A DNA stretch of 64,000 bases, from the NCBI GenBank assembly GCA_937127125.1, contig CAKZLO010000032.1, forward strand, positions 62,001-126,000, in the 5' to 3' direction. Position numbers and translations under genes: made by a program. Positions within the stretch are counted from its first letter, which is position 1, and each line of letters opens with the position of its first letter. Under the pieces are notes generated by a model. The model made no database searches. It saw only the letters and a program-made list of their open reading frames with translations, and had not been told where the DNA came from. This document shows positions 25,868-35,515 of this stretch, piece by piece. This stretch comes from an uncultured Ardenticatenia bacterium. Lineage in GTDB: Bacteria > Chloroflexota > Anaerolineae > 4572-78 > NAK82.

Positions 25868-27048
25868 CGGATGGCACCCAGTTCGCGTCCCACACGAGCA
25901 ATGATGGTTAGTGCTTCATCCATATGCTCACGTTCATGCGCCGCTGAAAGCATAAAGCGGATTCGCGCCTTGCCAAGCGGAACAGTGGGGTAAGAGATAG
26001 CGGTGGCAAACACCCCCTCCTCGAACAAGCGCTGGCTAAACCGTTGCGTCAACATCTCGTCTTTCAGCATAAGTGGGGTAATCGGTGTCGTACTCTTACC
26101 AATGTCAAAACCGAGCAGTTGCATCTGATCCTTGAAGTAATAGGTGTTCTTCCACAGCTTGTTTACCAGCTCGGTACTCTCCTCCAGGATGGAGATAGCC
26201 GCCAGACAGGCTGCCGTGTCGGCAGGCGTCATCGCTGAGGAGAAGAGAAAAGGTCTGGCGCGCTGGCGTAGCCATTCAATGATGACTGCCTTGCCAGCGA
26301 CATATCCCCCTACCACACCAAAAGCTTTGGACATGGTGCCGATCTCAATGTCCACGCGTCCTTGCAGGCCGAAGTGATGCACAATCCCTCGTCCTCCTTC
26401 TCCCAACACCCCTTCACCGTGGGCATCATCCACCATTATCATACAATCAAACTCGTCAGCCAGCGCTACCAATTCGGGCAGCGGGGCGATATCTCCGTCC
26501 ATGCTGAACACACCGTCGGTTACCAGCAGCGCCCGCTGATAGTGCGAACGTCGCTCGCTCAGCAGTGAGCGCAACGCAGCTGGGTCGTTGTGGGGATAGC
26601 GGACAATGTCTGCGCGACTTAGCCGGCAGCCATCGATGATGCTGGCATGGTTCAGCTCGTCGGAGAAGATAGCATCGCCGGTTCCTACCAGTGCCGGGAT
26701 AGCACCCAAATTGGCGCAGAAACCGGATTGAAAGACAAGAGCGGCCTCCGCTTCCTTGAACCGCGCTAGGCGAGCTTCCAGCTCATTGTGTAAAGCGATC
26801 GTGCCAGCAATAGTGCGCACCGCAGCTGGACCAGCTCCAAATCTTTCACACGCCTCCTTAGCTGCTTGCACGAGTCTTACATCGTTAGCCAGACCCAGAT
26901 AGTTGTTAGAGCAGAAGTTCAGTACACGGCGACCATCTACCTCCAACCATGGTCCCTGAGGTGATGTGATGGTGCGGATGGTTACATAGAGGTTCTTCTC
27001 ATGTAGCTCGCGCAGGGCATCTTCGATCCATGCCAATCTGTCTCCCAT
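25864..27048 (-). CDS. kbl: Glycine C-acetyltransferase (2-amino-3-ketobutyrate CoA ligase)
   Basis: PLP enzyme of the alpha-oxoamine synthase group. It cleaves 2-amino-3-ketobutyrate with CoA to glycine and acetyl-CoA. Signals: [42 protein letters not shown], and the PLP-lysine segment [16 protein letters not shown]. The upstream ATG at 27060 forms part of a GGAGG ribosome site for ATG 27048, which matches the family start MGDRLAWIE. With the Tdh-like gene at 7798 it would complete threonine breakdown. Serine palmitoyltransferase or BioF-like roles are less likely, given the N-terminus. Confidence 0.87.
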   Translation of the reverse strand: MGDRLAWIEDALRELHEKNLYVTIRTITSPQGPWLEVDGRRVLNFCSNNYLGLANDVRLVQAAKEACERFGAGPAAVRTIAGTIALHNELEARLARFKEAEAALVFQSGFCANLGAIPALVGTGDAIFSDELNHASIIDGCRLSRADIVRYPHNDPAALRSLLSERRSHYQRALLVTDGVFSMDGDIAPLPELVALADEFDCMIMVDDAHGEGVLGEGGRGIVHHFGLQGRVDIEIGTMSKAFGVVGGYVAGKAVIIEWLRQRARPFLFSSAMTPADTAACLAAISILEESTELVNKLWKNTYYFKDQMQLLGFDIGKSTTPITPLMLKDEMLTQRFSQRLFEEGVFATAISYPTVPLGKARIRFMLSAAHEREHMDEALTIIARVGRELGAIR

Positions 27049-27227
27049 GAAAACCTCCATCTCTTAAGAGTGATGTGGAATGAGCTTAAGAAAGGCTAGC
27101 AAGGCGCTGTAGTCGTCGCCGAGCAGATATGAACGACCGGATGATCGGGGGGTAACGATTGAAACAATGACAGCTCCCCTCTCCCAACGTCTTTGACAAA
27201 CCCTGTGCACTATAGGATAATCCAACT

Positions 27228-27821
27228 TCAGGAAGCCCAGCCCATCAATACCAGGCTGATGAGCACCAAAAGACCTGAGATTGCCGTGACTGTCAGGCAT
27301 CCTATCACCGCCAAAGCAGGAATGGGTATCGCTGGGGCCGGCTGTTCTGCACTTGGCTCAAGCACAAGCTTGTCTGGCGAGGCGGATGCTTGAGGTGTCG
27401 CCATGGCCAGTTGGCGGGACTGCCGAGCTGGTACAGGTCTCACACCTTGTGATGACCGAGCTGGCAATTTATCCGGCTCAGTGACCGTTGGAACAGGTGC
27501 TGATACCAAGGGCTTTATTGAGGGCGAGATTGTTTCAGAGCGTAAGGGTTCGGTGGGATGGTGATGTGTGATCTCGCGGCGACTACCACGAAGAGCATCA
27601 CGCAGACGGGCACGTGTTGTCTCATTGAGCGGATTAATTGCTAGTGCTCGTTCAAGACACATTTGATATTCGGCGTCTGTCTCGACCACCGTGCTCAGCC
27701 ACAACCAAGCTTGTTCATTATTGGGGTCGCGTCGCAGAGCCTCACGTAACCATGCGCGTGCCTCAGCGCGGCGCCCTTGGCGTGCGGCATAGATGCCTTG
27801 TTGTAGCGCATCTAAGTCCAT
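27228..27821 (-). CDS. TPR-containing protein with C-terminal membrane anchor
   Basis: Short protein of about 197 residues. The N-terminal third holds two TPR-like repeats (GIYAARQGRRAEARAWLREALRRDP and the following NEQAWLWLSTVVETDAEY region), a linker rich in Ser/Pro/Arg, and a C-terminal helix LAVIGCLTVTAISGLLVLISLVL. Probably a tail-anchored scaffold; partner unknown. An ATG further upstream (27917) gives 32 extra non-conserved residues; ATG 27821 has AAGGGAG before it and begins the TPR directly. Confidence 0.7.
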   Translation of the reverse strand: MDLDALQQGIYAARQGRRAEARAWLREALRRDPNNEQAWLWLSTVVETDAEYQMCLERALAINPLNETTRARLRDALRGSRREITHHHPTEPLRSETISPSIKPLVSAPVPTVTEPDKLPARSSQGVRPVPARQSRQLAMATPQASASPDKLVLEPSAEQPAPAIPIPALAVIGCLTVTAISGLLVLISLVLMGWAS

Positions 27822-27928
27822 CGAGAGATACTCCCTTGCCTGACGAAGGAACAGCACAGGCAGTCTAATACAGCCCATTATAGCGGGCAAACGTCTTAAT
27901 GGCAAGAGACTTGTCATAAATTATCATT

Positions 27929-27957
27929 TTGCCCTATGAACCGATCATTGTTAAGAT
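27929..27957 (+). promoter_or_regulatory. Promoter for pheST
   Basis: TTGCCC, 17-base spacer, TAAGAT, followed by an untranslated leader of about 100 bases. The leader contains a GTCTC/GAGAC pairing but no clear T-box or attenuator. Confidence 0.5.
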
Positions 27958-28061
27958 GAAAAAATGTTGTCTCGGCCATTACTGTCACGCGCCTGTGGCA
28001 AACATAGGGGCTGTGAGACCTAACATATGTGAGATCATTCCTGACAGTTAGAGGAGAGTAT

Positions 28062-29105
28062 ATGTCCGATTCCCCGGAGAGTATTGAGATTCTCGATCGA
28101 TTGGCAGCCGAAGCGCTGGCCGAGCTGGAGAAAGCATCCGACAGTCAGGCACTGGAACGCTGGCACACCACTTATCTTGGACGCAAAGGAAAGGTGACCC
28201 TCTCGGTGAGACGTGTTGGTGAGTTGCCGAAAGAGGAGCGTCCTGTTTTTGGTCAACGTGCCAACCAGCTAAAGCAACGTTTGGAAGCAGCCTATGAAGA
28301 GCGCGTACAGCTCGTCAAGGCTCAGGAGATCGAGAAAGCTTTGGTCGAGGGAGCTATTGATGTGACGTTGCCGGGTCGACCAGTGCTGCGCGGTCGTCTG
28401 CATCCCAGCACGCAAACGTTACGCCGCATCCTGCAAATCTGGGCCGATATGGGATTTCAAGTCTATCGCAGCCGTGATGTGGAAACGGACGAATACAATT
28501 TCCAATTGCTCAATTTTCCACCCTATCATCCGGCACGCGAAATGCAGGACACTTTTTATACCACCCAGCCTGATGTGCTGTTGCGCACTCATACTTCTCC
28601 AGGGCAGATCCATGCAATGCGTGAGTATTGTCCCCAACCGATTCGTGTGGTGTTGCCTGGGATGTGCTATCGCTACGAACAGATCACTGCGCGGAGTGAG
28701 ATTCAGTTTCATCAAGTGGAAGGCTTGGCAGTGGGCTACAACATCCGTTTCACCGACTTGAAGGGAACTCTTACCGACTTTGCGCAGCGCATGTTTGGTG
28801 CTGGCCGCAAGACTCGCTTCCGGGCCAGCTATTTCCCCTTCACAGAGCCGTCTGCAGAGATGGATGTGGAATGCATCTTGTGCAATGGCAAGGGATGCCG
28901 ACTCTGCAAGTACACGGGCTGGCTGGAGATTTTGGGATGTGGAATGGTGCACCCAACAGTGCTGCAAAATGGCGGCTACAATCCCAATCGATATTCAGGG
29001 TACGCCTTCGGGATGGGTGTAGAACGCATTGCCATGTTGCGTTATGGCATCGAGGATATCCGTTATTTCTGGAGCAACGATCTGCGGTTTCTGGAGCAAT
29101 TCTGA
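28062..29105 (+). CDS. pheS: Phenylalanine--tRNA ligase alpha subunit
   Basis: Catalytic subunit charging tRNA-Phe. The coiled-coil N-terminus (residues 1-90) is followed by the class II aaRS core: GRLHPSTQTLRRIL, DEYNFQLLNFPPYHPAREMQ and LRTHTSPGQIHAM, the Cys-rich loop CILCNGKGCRLCKYTGW found in many bacterial PheS, and motif 3 FGMGVERIAMLRYGI. ATG 28062 has GAGGAGA upstream and was preferred to the earlier in-frame start at 28029. The stop is two bases before pheT. Confidence 0.97.
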   Translation: MSDSPESIEILDRLAAEALAELEKASDSQALERWHTTYLGRKGKVTLSVRRVGELPKEERPVFGQRANQLKQRLEAAYEERVQLVKAQEIEKALVEGAIDVTLPGRPVLRGRLHPSTQTLRRILQIWADMGFQVYRSRDVETDEYNFQLLNFPPYHPAREMQDTFYTTQPDVLLRTHTSPGQIHAMREYCPQPIRVVLPGMCYRYEQITARSEIQFHQVEGLAVGYNIRFTDLKGTLTDFAQRMFGAGRKTRFRASYFPFTEPSAEMDVECILCNGKGCRLCKYTGWLEILGCGMVHPTVLQNGGYNPNRYSGYAFGMGVERIAMLRYGIEDIRYFWSNDLRFLEQF

Positions 29106-29106
29106 G

Positions 29107-31638
29107 ATGAAAGTCCCAATCAGCTGGTTAAAAGACTATGTAGATATCCTGCTATCTGTGACCGAGCTGGCGGAGCGTTTAACTTTGGCTGGCTTGGAAG
29201 TGAGCGGCATTGAATACTTGGGCATCGAAGGGGCATCGCTGCCATGGGATCGTGATAGAATTGTTGTGGCTCACATCCTGGCAGTCAGACCGCATCCCAA
29301 CGCGGACCGTCTGGTACTGGCCGATGTGGACTACGGGGCCGGTCAGGTCGAAACGGTAGTAACTGGCGCACCCAACCTTTTCCCCTATTTAGGGAAGGAT
29401 ATCCGCCACCTGAATCTAAAATCACCCTTCGCGCTGGAAGGTGCTCTCCTCTTTGATGGTCATAAGGACGATGGCTCCAAGATGGTGCTCAGAGGACGGG
29501 CCGTCCGAGGTATTATGAACCGCCATATGCTGTGCTCTGAGAAGGAGCTGGGTATATCGGACGATCACACTGGCATCTTGATCTTGGACGCCGATGCCCC
29601 CACGGGCATGCCTCTAGCTGATGTACTGGGCACTGCCATTTTGGACATTGAGTTAACACCCAGTATGGCGCGCTGTGCATCCATCATCGGAGTGGCGCGC
29701 GAGGTGGCAGCCCTTACCGGTCAACGGGTGCGCTATCCAGATTACACTAACCTGCCGCTGGAAGGCCCTTCGCTCAGCGAACGGGTGGTCATAAAGACCG
29801 AGAATGCCCCTCTTAATCCGCGATTTTGTGCGGCCTTGATCGAAGGCATCCAGATTGGGCCCTCACCCTACTGGATGCAGTTGCGCTTGCGCCTAGCTGG
29901 TATGCGCCCTATCAATAATGTAGTGGATGTCAGCAACTATGTGATGTTGGAGGTAGGGCAGCCCAACCATGCCTTCGACTACGATGCATTGCGTGCGAGG
30001 GCAGACCGGTATGCTGGAAGTGGGCAACCTATCCAAATCATTACACGGCTTGCTAGGGAAGGAGAACGTATCCAAACACTGGATGGCGTGGAACGCGTAT
30101 TGCAACCTTTCACTATGCTGGTGACCGACCCAGCTGGTCCGCTGAGCATTGGTGGTATCATGGGAGGCGCAGAGAGCGAGGTGCATGCAGGCACTCGCAA
30201 CATCTTGCTAGAGGCAGCAGCCTGGGACTTTATTAACATCCGTCGTTCGGTACAGGCCTATGGACTGAACTCTGAGGCAGCTTACCGTTTTAGTCGTGGA
30301 GTGCACCCGGCACAAGCTTGGTTTGGGGCGCTACGTGCCGCCCAACTGATCCAGCGGTTAGCTGGTGGTGTTATAGCACGAGATATCATTGATTATTATC
30401 CTGCGCCACCGCCAGCCATCACGGTCGACCTGCCGTTGGCAGAGGTCAGGCGTATTCTGGGTGTCGATTTACCACCGCAAGAAGTGCGTCGGATTCTGGA
30501 AGCATTGGAGTTTCAGGTGGACGAACCTGAGAAAGACGTCCTCTATGTCACCGCCCCAGATCACCGCATGGATATCGGCGCTGACGTGGTTGGGAGAGCA
30601 GACCTGATCGAAGAAATCGCACGTGTCTATGGCTATGACCGTTTTCCCAACACGCAGATCGAAGATGTGATGCCACCCCAGCGAGACAACCTTGCTCTTC
30701 TCCACGAGGAACTCATACGCGATCTGCTGGTGGAGGCCGGCTTGCAGGAGGTGATGACCTATCGCCTTACTTCGCCACAGCGTGAAGCCTTGTTGTGCCC
30801 GCCCGGGGCAACACTGGACAAGCGCCCTTATGTGACAATTGCAAATCCTATCAACCCTGAGCGCACTGTGATGCGTCACAGCTTGCTGGCTGGTATTTTG
30901 GATGTGTTAGCACAGAACTTGCGTCAACGCGAGCGCGTCGTGGTGTTTGAGCTTGGGCCCGTTTTCCTGCCTTCCTCAGAGGGGAGCGAGCTGCCCGATG
31001 AGGTACCTGCCCTATGTATCGTGCTGGCTGGACAGCGCGAGCCGGTGGTATGGCAGGGCTCCGACACGCGTTTGATGGATTTCTTTGATCTGAAAGGAAT
31101 AATCGAAGCGCTGCTGGAAGGGCTACACGTGAGTCGACCCACCTTTCAACCAGCTGACAACCCAACCTACTATCCCGGACGCACGGCGAATGTGCTGGTG
31201 GACAACGAGACGGTCGGCGTATTCGGTCAACTTCATCCTCTAGTACAGGAAGCATTTGATTTGCCACGCCAAGTACCAGTTCTGGCAGCCGAGATTGACT
31301 TGCGGTGTCTGGAGACGCATATCCCCTCCCATTTTACCGTGCGCCCATTGCCGCGTTTTCCGGTGGTGCGTCAAGACATTGCGTTGGTGGTAGATGAGAA
31401 CATCCCGGCACAACAGGTAGAAGCTGCGATCATGCAAGCAGGGGGGCGATTGCTCGCCGGAGTGCGTCTCTTTGACGTCTATCGGGGTGCTCAGATTGGA
31501 TCAGGTAAGAAGAGCTTGGCCTATACACTCACCTTCAGTGCTGAGGATCGCACCCTGACTGACCAAGAAGTGGCACGTGTGCAGGCCCGGATCGTACGTA
31601 GCCTAGAGTCCAGCTTGGGTGCCCAGCTGCGCGGCTGA
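29107..31638 (+). CDS. pheT: Phenylalanine--tRNA ligase beta subunit
   Basis: Structural, editing and tRNA-binding subunit, 843 residues. Order: tRNA-binding OB-fold (about 40-150, HPNADRLVLADVDYG), B1/B5 domains with RPINNVVDVSNYVMLE and QPNHAFDYD, the editing B3/B4 region with GGIMGGAESEV, a catalytic-like core (LIEEIARVYGYDRFP) and a C-terminal ferredoxin-fold anticodon-binding domain (PRFPVVRQDIALVVDE). ATG follows the pheS stop directly; the pair is one operon. Confidence 0.97.
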   Translation: MKVPISWLKDYVDILLSVTELAERLTLAGLEVSGIEYLGIEGASLPWDRDRIVVAHILAVRPHPNADRLVLADVDYGAGQVETVVTGAPNLFPYLGKDIRHLNLKSPFALEGALLFDGHKDDGSKMVLRGRAVRGIMNRHMLCSEKELGISDDHTGILILDADAPTGMPLADVLGTAILDIELTPSMARCASIIGVAREVAALTGQRVRYPDYTNLPLEGPSLSERVVIKTENAPLNPRFCAALIEGIQIGPSPYWMQLRLRLAGMRPINNVVDVSNYVMLEVGQPNHAFDYDALRARADRYAGSGQPIQIITRLAREGERIQTLDGVERVLQPFTMLVTDPAGPLSIGGIMGGAESEVHAGTRNILLEAAAWDFINIRRSVQAYGLNSEAAYRFSRGVHPAQAWFGALRAAQLIQRLAGGVIARDIIDYYPAPPPAITVDLPLAEVRRILGVDLPPQEVRRILEALEFQVDEPEKDVLYVTAPDHRMDIGADVVGRADLIEEIARVYGYDRFPNTQIEDVMPPQRDNLALLHEELIRDLLVEAGLQEVMTYRLTSPQREALLCPPGATLDKRPYVTIANPINPERTVMRHSLLAGILDVLAQNLRQRERVVVFELGPVFLPSSEGSELPDEVPALCIVLAGQREPVVWQGSDTRLMDFFDLKGIIEALLEGLHVSRPTFQPADNPTYYPGRTANVLVDNETVGVFGQLHPLVQEAFDLPRQVPVLAAEIDLRCLETHIPSHFTVRPLPRFPVVRQDIALVVDENIPAQQVEAAIMQAGGRLLAGVRLFDVYRGAQIGSGKKSLAYTLTFSAEDRTLTDQEVARVQARIVRSLESSLGAQLRG

Positions 31639-31724
31639 TGTTTTCCCTCGCTGCACAAGAGCACGACGGAGTATGGTGAGACGCCTTAGCACCCGCCCTC
31701 CTGTCTCAGCACGGATGCATGAAG

Positions 31725-32780
31725 TCATACAAGGCCGCCGGTGCGAGATAATGTCCAAATGGCGTGTTCTCTGAGGAGGGGATCAGAACTCTCAGTAACC
31801 TGCTGCAGTGCTGAAATGGCAGCCTGATCGCCCCAGTTACCCAACGCTACCAGTGCATTCCGCAACAGGCCGCGCCATTTACTTCGCATAAGGGGTGTAT
31901 GCCCGAAACGCGCGCGAAACTGGACCTCATCCATGTTGATGATCTCGGTCAGACGCGGCACACATTGTTCTGGATCAAAGTGCAGGAAGTCTTGCTGGCC
32001 GGGATGAGCAAAGCGGCGCGTCCACGGGCAGACGGACTGGCAAATATCACAACCGAAGACCCAATTCCCTATATGGGTGCGCAATGCTTCTGGAATGGCA
32101 TCACGCAGTTCAATAGTGAGATATGAAATACACCTGCCACTGTCCAGCTGGTAGGGGGCAACCAGTGCGCCCGTGGGGCATGCATCCAGACAGCGCGTGC
32201 AACTGCCACAGGTGCCTTTGGTATCTGGAGTGTCGTAAGCGAGCTCCATGTTTACTAAGAGCTCACCCAGGAAGAGATATGACCCCCACTGCGGGTTAAT
32301 AAGGCAAGTGTTCTTGCCGATGAAGCCAAGGCCAGCCATAGCGGCCAGATCGCGCTCCAGAAGTGGCCCAGTATCCACATAGGCTCGCCACGATACCGTG
32401 TTACCAACGTGCTGCTTTAGGAATTCGCCCAATTGTCGCAGACGAGGTATTAGAACATCATGATAATCCCGTCCCCAGGCATAACGCGCAATGCGCCCTC
32501 GTGCGGGATCATCCCACAGCTCAGCAGGTGGATCGAGTGTAAAATAGGAGACAGCGACTGACACGACAGAACGAGCTTCAGGCAACACGTGGCGTGGATC
32601 CTGACGACGCACTGGGTCGCGCACCATGTATGTCATCGTGGCGGCATATCCAGCTTCCAACCAGGCCAAATAGGCATCGGCGTGAGGAACACGTGTAGCG
32701 GGAGCGATGCCCACTAAGTCGAAACCCAGCTCTATGGCATGTTCCTTAACAAGATTGCTCAGTTGTGCCTGTCTTACCAC
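31725..32780 (-). CDS. queG: Epoxyqueuosine reductase
   Basis: Cobalamin and [4Fe-4S]-dependent reduction of epoxyqueuosine to queuosine in tRNA wobble position 34. Two ferredoxin-type clusters are visible: CGSCTRCLDACPTGAL and CDICQSVCPWTRRF; the catalytic region VDTGPLLERDLAAMAGLGF(I) with the conserved Asp/Arg is present, and a HEAT-like C-terminal stretch follows. 351 residues is usual for the short form. The start is GTG. It follows korB by 46 bases on the same strand and may be at the end of that transcript. Confidence 0.93.
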   Translation of the reverse strand: MVRQAQLSNLVKEHAIELGFDLVGIAPATRVPHADAYLAWLEAGYAATMTYMVRDPVRRQDPRHVLPEARSVVSVAVSYFTLDPPAELWDDPARGRIARYAWGRDYHDVLIPRLRQLGEFLKQHVGNTVSWRAYVDTGPLLERDLAAMAGLGFIGKNTCLINPQWGSYLFLGELLVNMELAYDTPDTKGTCGSCTRCLDACPTGALVAPYQLDSGRCISYLTIELRDAIPEALRTHIGNWVFGCDICQSVCPWTRRFAHPGQQDFLHFDPEQCVPRLTEIINMDEVQFRARFGHTPLMRSKWRGLLRNALVALGNWGDQAAISALQQVTESSDPLLREHAIWTLSRTGGLV

Positions 32781-32825
32781 AATCGGAGCACTATCTGAAG
32801 TAAAGCCTGAGTCGCTATGCTACCT

Positions 32826-33680
32826 CTATCTTCGAAACCGTTCCAACAAAGCCTGGAGCGAATAGCTATCTCCTAGTTTCTTGCGCATCTCATTCAGAGC
32901 TACATGGTGCGGACGGGAATGGTTGTCCTGATAGAAAACGCCTAGGTAAATTTTTTCAGACTCGAATGCCAATGCCAGCGCAGCCATACGATCTGTGCGA
33001 TCGTGGGTTTCAGGTATAGGGACAACTCGCTGCTTGTACAAAGCATAGGTGTCTAAAAATGTGACGCAGGGGCTAATAATCTCGATAAAGGCGAAACCCG
33101 GATGTAGTATCCCCTGTTTGATAATCTCAGCCAGCTCATGGGGACGCGCCGAAAAGCCACGTGCAACAAAGGTGGTTTCGCAAGCCAGCATCATCGCCAC
33201 CGGGTTAAGCGGCCGCTCGACTGTACCGTAGGGTGATGCTTTTGTCTTGGTACCCCACGAGCTGGTTGGGGAAGGTTGCCCTTTCGTTAGGCCGTAAACC
33301 TCGTTGTCCAGCACCAGATAGGTGATGTCCACATTGCGCCGCGCGGCATGGGGGAGGTGACCGGCACCGATGCTCAGACCGTCGCCATCACCACTTATCG
33401 CCAACACTGTAAGGTCAGCATTAGCAATTTTGACACCAGTCGCCAGCGGCAGAGCGCGCCCGTGTACTCCGTGGAAGCCGTAGGTCTTAACGAAAGCAGG
33501 GAAGCGACCCGAGCACCCAATACCTGATGCAATCACAATGTGCGCGGGGTCAAGCTGCAGCTCACTCACCGCTTTTAGCACAGCTTGCATCACACCATAG
33601 TCTCCACAGCCGGGACACCAGATAGGCTTGACGTTGCTTTTCAAATCCTTGATAGGCACTGGACGATCCAATGTAACCAT
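32826..33680 (-). CDS. korB: 2-oxoacid:ferredoxin oxidoreductase beta subunit
   Basis: TPP-binding subunit of an anaerobic 2-oxoacid oxidoreductase. IWCPGCGDYGVMQAVLKA gives the cluster or TPP cysteines; ISGDGDGLSIGAGHLPHAARRN and NEVYGLTKGQPSPTS are the TPP/Mg2+ signature and the substrate-region signature of KorB. 284 residues is the normal size. Together with the alpha subunit directly upstream it converts a 2-oxoacid, CoA and oxidised ferredoxin into acyl-CoA, CO2 and reduced ferredoxin. 2-oxoglutarate is likely, pyruvate possible. AGAGGG lies before the ATG. Confidence 0.93.
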   Translation of the reverse strand: MVTLDRPVPIKDLKSNVKPIWCPGCGDYGVMQAVLKAVSELQLDPAHIVIASGIGCSGRFPAFVKTYGFHGVHGRALPLATGVKIANADLTVLAISGDGDGLSIGAGHLPHAARRNVDITYLVLDNEVYGLTKGQPSPTSSWGTKTKASPYGTVERPLNPVAMMLACETTFVARGFSARPHELAEIIKQGILHPGFAFIEIISPCVTFLDTYALYKQRVVPIPETHDRTDRMAALALAFESEKIYLGVFYQDNHSRPHHVALNEMRKKLGDSYSLQALLERFRR

Positions 33681-33695
33681 AGCACCCTCTTGTCA

Positions 33696-35471
33696 TCACA
33701 ATCGGGTACGGCGAGTGAGCAGCTCGCTTACCCGCTTGATCTCCTCGAAGATCTCCATCGGCTTGAAAGGCAACCCTTCATACTTGTTGAGTGAAATTAC
33801 ATTAATCGAATCTTGCACCAGCTGTCGGGTATAGCGATGTTCGATGACGCGTGCGAATTGGCCTAGGGAGTTTAGCTCAGGGATGATCAGCACACGTCGT
33901 CCACGCAAGAAACGGCGGATACGTACGTCGGGCATAGGGAACAGAATTTTGGGGAACAAGGCGGCAACGCGGTAGCCTGCCTCTTGAGCACGAACCATAG
34001 CTTCCTTGACCGGACCCAGCGAGCTGCCCCACCCCAAGATGCCAATGGCAGCATCTTGGTCGCCCCACTCTTCGACAGCGTTTTCCAGGCCGAACACATG
34101 GTGACGGGCAGCATTGACCTTGTTCCATCGTTTCCTGGTCATCAGGCGATGCATCTCGGGCGAGTAGTCCGGATGACCATATTCATCGTGCTCCAACCCC
34201 TCTGCCGTGTACTGCCCGCCCGGCATGCCCGGCATGGTGGTGGGAGACACTCCGCTATGGGTGATCTTGTAACGCTCAAAAGATTGGCCTTCCTTAAGTT
34301 CGGCCAGCTGACGCTTCCATAAACGCACCTTCTCCAGATTGAAAAACGTGCACGTCTCAACGCGCGGTGCCAGAGCCTGATCGCTTAGGATAATGACAGG
34401 CATCTGATATAGCTCGGCCATATTAAATGCGTTGATGGTTTGATAGAAGCAATCTTCCACCGAACTCGGTGCAATCACGAAACGTGGCGCCTCGTCAGCA
34501 CCAGCGTAGAAGGCCATGTACAAGTCACCCTGTGCTGTCTTAGTGGGCATCCCGGTTGCAGGACCAGCACGTTGCACGTCCACCACTACGATGGGAACCT
34601 CTGCCATACTGGCTAGCCCAATCGCCTCCACCATAAGTGAGAGACCTGGCCCAGAGGTAGCAGTCATAGAGGGCAAGCCTGCAAAAGAGGCACCAATCAC
34701 CATATTAATGGCAGCGATCTCGTCCTCTGCTTGCACTACTGTACCACCTGCCTTGGGGAGCTCACTAGCCAAGAATTCCATCAGGTCGGTGGCTGGCGTA
34801 ATGGGGTAACCGGCAAAGAAGCGGCAACCTGCTGCTAGAGCACCCAATGCGATGGCCTGGTAACCAGTCAGGACCAGCTTGTCTTCTGTGACATGCTCCG
34901 GTGGCACAAGGTACGAAGGGGGGCGCTCAAGCAACTGTTCTTGCGCATGGCGGTAGCCCACTGTCAACGCTTCCAGATTCTTGGGCAACAGGTCGGGGTA
35001 ACGGCCTAACCTTCTTCGTACCACTTGCTCTGCACGCTCAAGTGGTAGGCCCATCAGCTGCACCATCGCCCCAAGCATTACCAGGTTGCTGCCTCGCGTA
35101 AAGTTGATGCCGGCTGCTAGCTGGGACACTGGAATAGGGTATAGTAGATGACGGGCACCATCACGTGGTGTGACCACTCCACTGTCGTAGATTACCACGC
35201 CTCCAGTCTCCAGCTCGTCTATGTGGGTGTCATAGCCTTCCTGGTTGAGCGATACTAACACATTGATGTTGTCTCCCTGGGAGAGCACCGGTCGGTCGGC
35301 AATGCGCGCTTGAAAGATTACATGCCCACCCAGGATTTCAGCCGGGAAGGTGCGAAACGTGTACACCTCTAGTCCGGAGAAAGCTGCAATGCGTACAAAC
35401 ACTTCACCAATGGTGACAATGCCTTCACCGGACTCACCGGCAATGCGAATCACAATATCATTGACCGACAC
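33696..35471 (-). CDS. korA: 2-oxoacid:ferredoxin oxidoreductase alpha subunit with fused gamma domain
   Basis: Gamma domain (about 1-190, RIAGESGEGIVTIGEVFVR, PAEILGGHVIFQARI) is fused in front of the alpha domain (200-591, GNMALALGAL-like GYQAIALGALAAGCRF, AGYPITPATDLMEFLA, QAEDEIAAINMVIGASF, TSGPGLSLMVEA). This gamma-alpha fusion is the common KorA form. Start GTG with GGAGG ten bases upstream. The beta subunit begins 15 bases after its stop. No delta-type ferredoxin subunit is next to them. Confidence 0.93.
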   Translation of the reverse strand: MSVNDIVIRIAGESGEGIVTIGEVFVRIAAFSGLEVYTFRTFPAEILGGHVIFQARIADRPVLSQGDNINVLVSLNQEGYDTHIDELETGGVVIYDSGVVTPRDGARHLLYPIPVSQLAAGINFTRGSNLVMLGAMVQLMGLPLERAEQVVRRRLGRYPDLLPKNLEALTVGYRHAQEQLLERPPSYLVPPEHVTEDKLVLTGYQAIALGALAAGCRFFAGYPITPATDLMEFLASELPKAGGTVVQAEDEIAAINMVIGASFAGLPSMTATSGPGLSLMVEAIGLASMAEVPIVVVDVQRAGPATGMPTKTAQGDLYMAFYAGADEAPRFVIAPSSVEDCFYQTINAFNMAELYQMPVIILSDQALAPRVETCTFFNLEKVRLWKRQLAELKEGQSFERYKITHSGVSPTTMPGMPGGQYTAEGLEHDEYGHPDYSPEMHRLMTRKRWNKVNAARHHVFGLENAVEEWGDQDAAIGILGWGSSLGPVKEAMVRAQEAGYRVAALFPKILFPMPDVRIRRFLRGRRVLIIPELNSLGQFARVIEHRYTRQLVQDSINVISLNKYEGLPFKPMEIFEEIKRVSELLTRRTRL

Positions 35472-35515
35472 GATCAGTTGCCTCCATCGGGAGTACCCTG
35501 CCTCATTACATAGAT

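Noticed and set aside
27129-27180. Possible regulatory element upstream of kbl
   Set aside because: Only very short repeats and no recognisable promoter or riboswitch.
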